Shown here piece by piece: positions 36,801-42,625 of a stretch of 64,000 bases of DNA. The notes beneath the pieces were generated by a model, which did not search any database, was not told the origin of the DNA, and worked only from the letters and a program-made list of their open reading frames with translations. Numbering within the stretch: the stretch's first letter is position 1; every line of letters begins with the position of its first letter. Source of the stretch: Streptomyces lasiicapitis (GTDB lineage: Bacteria > Actinomycetota > Actinomycetes > Streptomycetales > Streptomycetaceae); the NCBI RefSeq assembly GCF_014646335.1, contig NZ_BMNG01000002.1:372001-436000 (forward strand). The letters are read 5' to 3'. Both the position numbers and the translations under genes were made by a program.

Positions 36801-37333
36801 AGCTCCGGCAGGCCCTTCGTGGACGGATGCGCCTGGTCCAGGACCTTGACCCGGCCCGTCTGCACCTCCGGGTGCTTGTCGAAGATCGCGCCGACGAGCC
36901 CCTCGTACCAGCCCCAGTCCCGCTCGCTCGCCGACGCCGCGTGCAGACCCACCCAGCCGCCGCCCCCGCGGACGTACTTCTGCAGCGCCGCGCGCTGAGC
37001 GGCGTCGAGCAGGTCGCCCTTCTCCGGCGTCGAGTTGGTGTTGTTGAACACGATCGCCTGGAAACGGGCGAGGTTGGCGTCCGTGAAGGCCGCCGCGTCG
37101 TCGGTCGCCTCCACCTCGAAGCCGTTCTCGGCGCCCAGCTTCTTGACGGCCTCGATGCCCGCGGGGATGGACTCGTGCGGATAGTTCGTGACCTTGGAGA
37201 AGACCAGGACACGGAAGGCCGGGGCCGCCTCGGCGCGCGGCGGCGAGGACAGGCCGAGGCCCACGAGGAGGGCGAACAAGGCGACGAGGACGGTGAACGG
37301 TCTGGACACGCGGGCACTTCGCGTGGAACTCAT
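33869..37333 (-). CDS. secreted ThuA - glucose/sorbosone dehydrogenase - PKD - carbohydrate-binding multidomain protein
   Basis: 1154-residue exoprotein with a Sec signal (FTVLVALFALLVGLGLSS, ending AEAA). Domains in order: ThuA-like (about 30-250: VLVFSKVTNYPHESIPAG, GGGGWVGLHAASASE); beta-propeller sugar dehydrogenase (about 265-680: DGLLGLALDPDF, RGKVLRVTPKDDG, VRNPFRITTDP, GNYGWPYCTG); PKD (VTYAWDFDGDGTTDS); an Ig-like piece; CBM6-like segment (IEIEHGDWVSFDPV); and a final PKD (SYHWDFGDN). ATG at 37333 has AGGGAG upstream. The promoter (37456-37485) and LacI operator (37429-37440) match those of the transporter operon. Likely a cell-surface carbohydrate oxidase or sensor. Confidence 0.88.
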   Translation of the reverse strand: MSSTRSARVSRPFTVLVALFALLVGLGLSSPPRAEAAPAFRVLVFSKVTNYPHESIPAGIEAVKKLGAENGFEVEATDDAAAFTDANLARFQAIVFNNTNSTPEKGDLLDAAQRAALQKYVRGGGGWVGLHAASASERDWGWYEGLVGAIFDKHPEVQTGRVKVLDQAHPSTKGLPELWERTEEWYNWRANPTGKVHTLAQVKVRDGVTGLDEGVDQPWSWCQNYDGGRSWYTAGGHAVSAFQEQGFLKHLLGGIQWAAGAKAGDCTATKTGAFQRTPLATSDLADPFELAIAPDRRVFFIQRTGKLKVIDQETLKVTTALDFAYTPEMTSQSDGLLGLALDPDFKANHWLYLLHSDKTEKRINLSRFTEAGGKVDPASEKRLLTIPTLRGEGRANSHMAGSVAFDKKGDLYVATGDNTDPFASDGFTPIDEREGRRAWDAQGTAGNTNDLRGKVLRVTPKDDGTYAIPEGNLFAPGTDRTRPEVYAMGVRNPFRITTDPLSGALLVADYGPDARQAVPDRGPEGTVEFNRITKAGNYGWPYCTGANTPFNDYDFAAQKPGAKFDCGKLVNDSPNNTGLRDLPPAKAADVWYAYSASEKFPELGTGGGGPMSGPVYDYDADNPYRTKFPEYFEGKWFTYELTRQWFKVFSTQQKDQEFTDPRFPPAKAGELQSINGVFADMKWNQPFDADFGPDGAMYVIDFGLGSGTGRGGSNEGAGIYRIDYVADKRLPDARVNATPDNGGAPLDVSFSSEGSGLPDGKPVTYAWDFDGDGTTDSTEANPQHTYTKKGQFTARLKVTGPGELTALAVREVTVGNTRPTVTLQQPPDGGMFSFGDTIPFTVKVTDPEDRKIDCSKVVVQSQLGHDSHLHPLDNYTGCKGEIVTDAGDSHGPGQNLYYGITAQYTDKGTPGVPALTGSDALTLRTSLREAEHRTATGGAHGGAETGSRPDASGGKRLIEIEHGDWVSFDPVHLKGVDSVTVGAASGGLGGDVEFRAGSPTGRLLGKVTVPNTGSYSNFISPTTKLARHDGTTKLYAVFTNPQWAEDKPDLFTVDWLHFNGPGVEKSPHGRVTVTAAPDSGAPPLAVRLTGKPQLPAGREVASYHWDFGDNSKPSAPEGPTAEHSYPRAGTYTARLTVTDDKGDTTTGSTRITVK

Positions 37334-37428
37334 GGCGCTCCCTGGGCTTGGACGGCTGCCGGTAGCCGGGTGTGCGGTGAGTCGCGGTGGTGCGGCGGAG
37401 TGGGCGGAACGGTGGGCCGATCGCCGTG

Positions 37429-37440
37429 GAAAGCGCTTAC
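37429..37440. promoter_or_regulatory. LacI-type operator of the ThuA/sugar dehydrogenase operon
   Basis: GAAAGCGCTTAC (on the minus strand GTAAGCGCTTTC) keeps the AAGCGCTT core with one mismatch between arms. It lies 16 bp downstream of the -10 box TACGCT and about 95 bp before the start codon, nearly the same spacing as at 30043-30056. Confidence 0.65.
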
Positions 37441-37455
37441 TCCGCAAGGTTGTTC

Positions 37456-37485
37456 AGCGTAGGTTCTGCTTCCGGGGAGGGTCAA
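37456..37485 (-). promoter_or_regulatory. promoter of the ThuA/sugar dehydrogenase operon
   Basis: On the minus strand TTGACC (37485-37480), an 18-bp spacer and TACGCT (37461-37456). Box sequences, spacer length and the bases after TTGACC (CT.CCC) resemble the promoter at 30001-30030. Confidence 0.6.
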
Positions 37486-37587
37486 TGGGTCGGCGGGGCC
37501 ACGGGCGGCACGGGGGTTGACGGTCGCCTCGCGGGGGAGGGTGTGCCGGGAGAGACGAGTCCCACCGCACAGCAGAGGAGTGCTCCG

Positions 37588-38583
37588 ATGCCGGACCACG
37601 ACCACGCCGACGGGGCGCCGGTCACGTACACCGCGGGCCTGCTGACCGCGCCGGACGGCGTGCCCATCGCCACGTACACCTGGCTGCCCGCCGGGAGCAG
37701 GCCCCGCGCCGTCGTGCAGATCGCGCACGGCGCCGCCGAACACGGCCTGCGCTACGAGCGGTTCGCCCGCCACCTGGTCGCGCACGGGTACGGGGCGGTC
37801 GCCTCCGACCACCGCGGCCACGGCGCCACGGCGCAGTCCACGGGCGGCTACGGCGTGACGGACCCCTCCGCCCCCTCCGCCCCCTCAGACCCCGACAGCG
37901 GCGCCGACGCCTGGCGGGCGATCGTCGACGACCTCAAGGCCATCGGCGACCAGGTCCGCGCGCTCCACCCCGACGTGCCGGTGGTCCTGCTCGGCCACAG
38001 CCTCGGCTCGATGCTCGCCCGGGACTACGCCCAGGAGTACCCGGACTCGCTGGCGGGCCTGATCCTGTCCGGTACGTTCCGCTCGCTGCCCGGAGCGGAG
38101 ACGGACGGGGCGCTCGCGCGGCTCGGCGACGAGATCACCAAGGGCGGCCGCGCGGCCCGCTCCGCCTTCCTCGCGGAGCTCTTCGCCTCCTTCAACGACC
38201 CGTATCCGCACCGCACGGGCTTCGAGTGGCTGTCGCGCGACGAGTCGGAGGTGGACGCGTACGTCGCCGACGAGCGCTGCGGGTTCGCGTTCTCGGCGGG
38301 GCTCTCGCTGGACTGGGTGCGCGCCGTCCGCAAGATCAACGATCCCCGGAACCTGGCCCGGATCCCCGCCGACCTGCCCGTCCACGTCGCTGTCGGCACG
38401 GAGGACCCCTGCAATCAGGGGATGACGCTCGTGTACGAACTTCTGGAGGACTTCCGGTACGCGGGGGTGGGGGACCTGACCTGGAGGGGTTACGAGGGCG
38501 CGCGGCACGAGATCTTGAACGAGACGAACCGGGACGAGGTGCAGGGGGATTTGGTGGGCTGGCTGGACGCGCGGATTCCGTAG
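37588..38583 (+). CDS. alpha/beta hydrolase (monoacylglycerol lipase-like)
   Basis: 331-residue alpha/beta-hydrolase of the Hydrolase_4 group. The oxyanion HGAAEHG lies at about residue 50 and the nucleophile elbow is GHSLGSM (about 138). The acid and histidine are in GTEDPCNQG and EGARHEILNET near the C-terminus. Lysophospholipase or monoacylglycerol lipase activity is the usual assignment; substrate is not proven. A short Ser-Ala-Pro repeat (SAPSAPSDP) sits in a loop. ATG follows GAGGAG. Divergent from the ThuA gene but far enough to have its own promoter. Confidence 0.87.
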   Translation: MPDHDHADGAPVTYTAGLLTAPDGVPIATYTWLPAGSRPRAVVQIAHGAAEHGLRYERFARHLVAHGYGAVASDHRGHGATAQSTGGYGVTDPSAPSAPSDPDSGADAWRAIVDDLKAIGDQVRALHPDVPVVLLGHSLGSMLARDYAQEYPDSLAGLILSGTFRSLPGAETDGALARLGDEITKGGRAARSAFLAELFASFNDPYPHRTGFEWLSRDESEVDAYVADERCGFAFSAGLSLDWVRAVRKINDPRNLARIPADLPVHVAVGTEDPCNQGMTLVYELLEDFRYAGVGDLTWRGYEGARHEILNETNRDEVQGDLVGWLDARIP

Positions 38584-38652
38584 GGCGGGCGGGGCGTGCC
38601 CGCGGCTCGGCCCGGCGGGCGATTGTCAGTCGGCTTGGTTACGGTTCTGGCC

Positions 38653-39009
38653 ATGGTCAACGCCGATGATGTACGCCGTACCGCGCTCGCCCTGCCGGAC
38701 ACGACGGAGAAGCTCGCCTGGTCCATGCCGACCTTCCGCGTCGCGGGAAAGATGTTCGTCACGCTCCCCGAGGAGGAGACGTCCATCGCCGTGCGCTGCC
38801 CGAAGCTGGAGCGGGACGAGCTGGTGCTCGCCGAGCCGGACAAGTTCTGGATCGCGGACCACGAGGCGGGCTTCGCCTGGGTACGGGTGCGGCTCAAGGC
38901 CGTCGACCAGGAGGAGCTGTCCGACATCCTCGCCGATTCGTGGCGGCAGGCGGCGCCGACCCGACTCCTTGACGCGCACCCGGAGTTGGGGGTGCCGGCC
39001 GGGGAGTAG
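38653..39009 (+). CDS. MmcQ/YjbR-family DNA-binding-like protein
   Basis: 118-residue protein with the YjbR fold (CyaY-like double-wing): TALALPDTTEKLAWSMPTFRV, written as ALALPDTTEKLAWSMPTF, then KMFVTLPEEETSIAVRCP and the C-terminal LADSWRQAAPTRLLD. Members of this family may bind DNA, but the function is not established. ATG at 38653 follows a GGTTCTGGCC stretch without a strong ribosome-binding site. Stands alone between the hydrolase and the MFS genes. Confidence 0.8.
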   Translation: MVNADDVRRTALALPDTTEKLAWSMPTFRVAGKMFVTLPEEETSIAVRCPKLERDELVLAEPDKFWIADHEAGFAWVRVRLKAVDQEELSDILADSWRQAAPTRLLDAHPELGVPAGE

Positions 39010-39193
39010 TGGGGGTTGCGGGGAGCGTCGGCAGGAGTGATCCGGCGGGGGCCGGGAGGCGGTCGGGGCGGTGACCTGGACGGCGTCCTGGCCGCGCGTA
39101 AATCGGGCTGAGTATGGCTGGATCGCGTGGCATGATCCGGCGTCGTGCCGTCGGGTCAGCGGCCATCAGCGCTCAGCGGAGGGCGGGTCGGGT

Positions 39194-40516
39194 ATGTCAG
39201 GGGTGGTGTCGGGGGGCTCGGGGCGTGGTGAAGACTCCCTCTGGTCGCGGGACTTCGGGCTCTTCTTCGTGGCGCGGGCCGTCGCCAAGCTCGGCGACAC
39301 CATGCTGCCCGTCGCGCTCGCCGCCGGACTGCTGCTGCACGGGTACGGCGCGGGGGCCGTCGGCCTCGCGATGGCCGCGACCGCGGCCTGCTTCGCGTCG
39401 CTCGTCGTCTTCGGTGGTGTCTTCGCCGACCGGTTCAGCACCCGGCTCCTGATGATCGGCGCCGACGCCGTACGGCTCGTCACGCAGTCCCTCGCCGCCT
39501 TCTTCTTCCTCACCGGCCACGTCGTGCTGTGGGAGATCTGCGTGATCGGCGCGGTCAACGGCGCCGCCGCCGCGATCTTCCAGCCGGGCGTCGCCAGTAC
39601 CGTGCCCCGGCTCGCCACCGACGTGCAGAAGGCCAACGGCGTGATCAGGGTCGCCGAGTCCGGCGCGCAGCTCGCGGGGCCGGCCGTCGCGGGCGTGCTC
39701 GTCGGGCTCGCCTCGCCTGCCGCTGTCTTCGCCGCGCACGCCGGTACGTACGCGCTGAGCGCGCTGTGCCTGCTGTTGCTCCGGCTGCCGCCCGCCGCTC
39801 CCGGCAGTCGCGCGGCGAGCCTCGGCTTCAAGAAGGATCTGGCCGTCGGCTGGCGGGAGTTCCGTGCGCGTACCTGGCTGTGGGGTGTCATCGCCATCTG
39901 GTGCGTGCTGATGATCACGGTCACCGGTCCGGCTACGCCGCTGGTCGCTGTCACGGTCGTCGAACAGCACGGCTCGGGGGCGTACGGCCTGGTCAACTCC
40001 GCGCTCGGTGCGGGCACCGTCATCGGCGGTGTGATCGCGTTGCGGCTTCGGCCCCGGCGGATGCTGCGTGCCGGGGCGTTCGCCCTCATCGGCTTCGCCG
40101 CGTTTCCCGCGTCTGTGGGGGCTCAGCTCGGGGTGGGGCTGATGGTGGTGGGGGCTGTGGTCGCGGGGGCGGGGACGTCGTTCTGGGCGGTGATGTGGGC
40201 GACCAGTGTGCAGACGCAGGTGCCGCCCGACGTTCTCAATCGCATTCACGCCTACGACGTGGCGGGGTCGTTGGCCATGCTGCCCGTCGGGCAGGCGTTG
40301 GCGGGGCCTGCGGCTGCCGTGTTCGGCGCGGAGCGGGTGTTGCTGATGGGGGGTGTGATGGTGCTTGTGGTGTGTGGGGCGTTGTTGTCTGTGGGGGCGA
40401 TACGGGGGTTGGTGCGGGTGGGGGCTGGGCCTGCCGGGAGCTCCCCAATCCCGCCCCTTCCCGAAACTGGGGGCTCTGCCCCCAGACCCCCGCTCCTCAA
40501 ACGCCGGAGGGGCTGA
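39194..40516 (+). CDS. MFS transporter whose C-terminus reads into a repeat element
   Basis: 440-residue major facilitator with about 11-12 hydrophobic segments from residue 17 to 410. The A-type loop GGVFADRFSTRLLM lies after helix 2, typical of the enterobactin-exporter/MFS_3-like drug efflux group. The last 28 residues (PAGSSPIPPLPETGGSAP then RPPLLKRRRG) follow the final helix. They are encoded entirely by the dispersed repeat at 40433-40516, so the original stop has probably been replaced. ATG at 39194 is preferred over upstream in-frame codons because GGAGGG precedes it. Substrate unknown. Confidence 0.85.
   Translation: MSGVVSGGSGRGEDSLWSRDFGLFFVARAVAKLGDTMLPVALAAGLLLHGYGAGAVGLAMAATAACFASLVVFGGVFADRFSTRLLMIGADAVRLVTQSLAAFFFLTGHVVLWEICVIGAVNGAAAAIFQPGVASTVPRLATDVQKANGVIRVAESGAQLAGPAVAGVLVGLASPAAVFAAHAGTYALSALCLLLLRLPPAAPGSRAASLGFKKDLAVGWREFRARTWLWGVIAIWCVLMITVTGPATPLVAVTVVEQHGSGAYGLVNSALGAGTVIGGVIALRLRPRRMLRAGAFALIGFAAFPASVGAQLGVGLMVVGAVVAGAGTSFWAVMWATSVQTQVPPDVLNRIHAYDVAGSLAMLPVGQALAGPAAAVFGAERVLLMGGVMVLVVCGALLSVGAIRGLVRVGAGPAGSSPIPPLPETGGSAPRPPLLKRRRG
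40433..40516. repeat. dispersed intergenic repeat, single arm (copy 3), inside the MFS gene end
   Basis: Contains GGGGGCTCTGCCCCCAG and CTCAAACGCCGGAGGGGCTG in the same orientation as the left halves at 15127 and 28752. It lies between the MFS and the convergent transketolase gene and is translated as the MFS C-terminus. Confidence 0.75.
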
Positions 40517-40527
40517 ATGTGTGCCCG

Positions 40528-41448
40528 TTACGGCAAGGGGCGGGGCTGGGGAAGCAAGAACCCCCCGATCCGCCCGCGCAGCGACCCCGCGTCCAGGCCG
40601 TGCGCCCGCACATGCTCATCCACCCGCCCATACCGCCGCAGCTCCGCCCGCCCCACACCGAGCCCGAGCACCCGATGCGGTACATCCACAAGCGCATCGT
40701 TCGCGGCAGCCGTGGACGTGCCGGCAAGGTACGGCTCGACCAGCACGACGTCGGCGGCCACCCCACCCCCCACAGCCCGGCGCAGCCCCTCCGCGTCGAA
40801 CGGCCGCACAGTCGTCGCGTACAGCACCGTCACATCCATCCCCTCCGTAGCGGCCAGCACCTGGTCGAGCACCGGCCCCACGGCGACCACAACCCCGCCC
40901 CGCCCCTCCCGCACGGTCAGGAAGCGCGCGCCGTCCACCGGCATCGGCGCCGCGTTGGCCTGCGTGGACAGCCGCACGTACACCGTGTCGTCGCCCGCGG
41001 CGACCGCGTGCCGCAGCAGCGTCTCGGCCTCGTCGGGGTGGCCGGGTACGTGCACGGTCCAGCCGTCCAGCGTGTCCAGGAGCGCGACGTCGCCGGGCGC
41101 CATGTGCGTGAACCCGCCCTCCGGCCAGTCGAACGACGCCCCCGCGCTGACCAGGACGCCGCCCATGCCCTGATGCCCGAAGTCCAGCTTGATCTGCTCG
41201 AAGGGCCGCTCCACCAGGAAGCTCGCGAAGGTGTGGACGACGGGCCGCAGCCCCGCCAAAGCGAGCCCCGCGCCCGCGCCGACGAGCAACTGCTCCCTGA
41301 TGCCGACATTGATGACCCGGTCAGGATGTGTCCGCATCACCTCCTTGAACGCGTCCTTGCCGATCTCGGCGAGCACGACGGCGACGCGCGGATCCTCGTC
41401 GAGCAGCCGCGCCATCACGGGGGCGAAACGGTCACGCATGGTGTCCAT
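40528..41448 (-). CDS. transketolase, C-terminal subunit (split type)
   Basis: 306-residue subunit holding the pyrimidine-binding and C-terminal domains of a split transketolase. Family parts: DRVINVGIREQLLVGAGAGLA with the ThDP-activating glutamate near residue 52, ERPFEQIKLDFGHQG, and the closing domain VVVAVGPVLDQVLAA with TTVRPFD. Works with the subunit encoded just upstream (41512-42207). The pair transfers two-carbon units between sugar phosphates, or a related deoxyxylulose-like reaction. Its 3' end lies 11 bp from the MFS gene (convergent). Confidence 0.88.
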   Translation of the reverse strand: MDTMRDRFAPVMARLLDEDPRVAVVLAEIGKDAFKEVMRTHPDRVINVGIREQLLVGAGAGLALAGLRPVVHTFASFLVERPFEQIKLDFGHQGMGGVLVSAGASFDWPEGGFTHMAPGDVALLDTLDGWTVHVPGHPDEAETLLRHAVAAGDDTVYVRLSTQANAAPMPVDGARFLTVREGRGGVVVAVGPVLDQVLAATEGMDVTVLYATTVRPFDAEGLRRAVGGGVAADVVLVEPYLAGTSTAAANDALVDVPHRVLGLGVGRAELRRYGRVDEHVRAHGLDAGSLRGRIGGFLLPQPRPLP

Positions 41449-41511
41449 GGGGAGGTTGTCCTTTCAAGAGGGGCAGGAGAGAGGGCTGGGCTCGGCCGGT
41501 GGGCGTCACGC

Positions 41512-42207
41512 TCACTTGGGCTCGACCCGCGCCACCACCACGTGCGGCCGCCCGGGATGCGGCGCCGTGTACGCCGCGTACAGCGCCTCGTGATCGCGGC
41601 CGTCGACGGTGATCGCCGACCAGCCCGCCGCCTCGAAGCGGGCCGCGATGCCGCCGGGGCGGGCGAAGGACGCCGACGCGTTGTCGATCACCAGGGTGTG
41701 CAGTCGTTCGAGGCCGGCCGGTCCTGCGTAGGCGATCGCCTCGTGGTTGCTGCCCTCGTCCAGCTCGGCGTCCCCGACGAGCACCCACACGCGCGGGTCG
41801 GTGAGGCCGCGCGCCCGCAGGCCGAGGGCGGTGCCGACGGCCAGCGGCAGGCCGTGCCCGAGCGAGCCGCTGCCGATCTCGGCGCCCGGGACCAGGACGC
41901 GGTCCGGGTGGTGCCCGAGCGGCGATGCGTACGAACCGAAGCCCTCCAGCCAGTCGACGGGGAGGAAGCCCTTGGCCGCGAGTACGGCGTAGTACGCCAT
42001 CGGGCCGTGGCCCTTGGACAGCAGGAACCGGTCGCGGCCCGGATCGTCCGCGCGGGCGGGTGTGACCCTGAGCACGCGGTCGTAGAGCACCCACAGCGCG
42101 TCCAGCGTGGACGTGGCCGCGGGACCGTGCTTCTCGTCGCCCGTCATCAGGCCCATGAGGCGGGGGAGGTCCGCGTACGTGAACGTCTGCTCCGTTGTCG
42201 TCGTCAT
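41512..42207 (-). CDS. transketolase, N-terminal ThDP-binding subunit (split type)
   Basis: 231-residue pyrophosphate-binding subunit. SKGHGPMAYYAVLAA and PGAEIGSGSLGHGLPLAVG are the classic transketolase segments, and VLVGDAELDEGSNHEA with LVIDNAS forms the ThDP-Mg site (GDAELDEG..N). Somewhat shorter than typical split N-subunits. ATG at 42207 is chosen as the first Met before the fold; in-frame sequence upstream would run into the tRNA gene. No ribosome-binding site is visible, so it may be leaderless. First gene of the two-subunit operon. Confidence 0.87.
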   Translation of the reverse strand: MTTTTEQTFTYADLPRLMGLMTGDEKHGPAATSTLDALWVLYDRVLRVTPARADDPGRDRFLLSKGHGPMAYYAVLAAKGFLPVDWLEGFGSYASPLGHHPDRVLVPGAEIGSGSLGHGLPLAVGTALGLRARGLTDPRVWVLVGDAELDEGSNHEAIAYAGPAGLERLHTLVIDNASASFARPGGIAARFEAAGWSAITVDGRDHEALYAAYTAPHPGRPHVVVARVEPK

Positions 42208-42214
42208 GCCGACG

Positions 42215-42246
42215 AGCGTGCAACTTGAACTTGGCTTGAGGTCAAG
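42215..42246 (-). promoter_or_regulatory. possible MerR-type promoter of the transketolase operon
   Basis: On the minus strand, TTGACC (42245-42240) sits inside the dyad CTTGACCTCAAG (42246-42235), followed by a 19-bp spacer with CAAG/TTCAAG repeats and CACGCT as a weak -10. A long spacer with CTCAAG/CTTGAG elements recalls MerR/SoxR-type promoters. Transcription would start beside the ATG at 42207. Confidence 0.35.
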
Positions 42247-42334
42247 CGGGCGAAAGGCGTGAGCGATCACGGTCCGGAGTGCGGTATTGTTTCGGTGCGC
42301 GTTCGGCCAGGGGAAACCCCAGGTCAGCGGGCAC

Positions 42335-42408
<74 letters not shown>

Positions 42409-42428
42409 CCGTGTTCTGCACAGGTCGG

Positions 42429-42463
42429 AGGCCGTTCTCGCCGTAAGGCGGGGGCGGCCTTTT
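42429..42463 (+). terminator. intrinsic terminator of the tRNA gene
   Basis: AGGCCG (42429-42434) pairs with CGGCCT (42455-42460) around an inner CGCC-GTAA-GGCG hairpin, followed by TTT. It lies 20 bp after the tRNA end. Confidence 0.7.
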
Positions 42464-42533
42464 CCGTTGCTGCTCCCTGGTGGCCTTGCTCACTCCACCG
42501 CGCCGCGTTCACGACAAGCGATTAGGCTATGCC

Positions 42534-42561
42534 GGTTGTTTGGTTCCAGTACCGGACAACC
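42534..42561 (+). other. 11-bp stem-loop at the predicted 5' end of the Pls-type synthetase mRNA
   Basis: GGTTGTTTGGT (42534-42544), loop TCCAGT, ACCGGACAACC (42551-42561), with G-U wobbles. A TAGGCT -10-like box at 42523-42528 would place the transcript start at the base of this stem, 90 bases before the ATG. No good -35 box was found. Confidence 0.4.
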
Positions 42562-42625
42562 CCAGGCAAACCGGGAGTGGCACGGCGAGCACCCGGGGAT
42601 CCGCGGCCTTCGACGATAGGACCCG

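Noticed and set aside
33224..37462. A 1412-codon plus-strand open frame antisense to the ThuA/sugar dehydrogenase gene
   Set aside because: Composition typical of a shadow frame; the minus strand carries ordered domains and a signal peptide.
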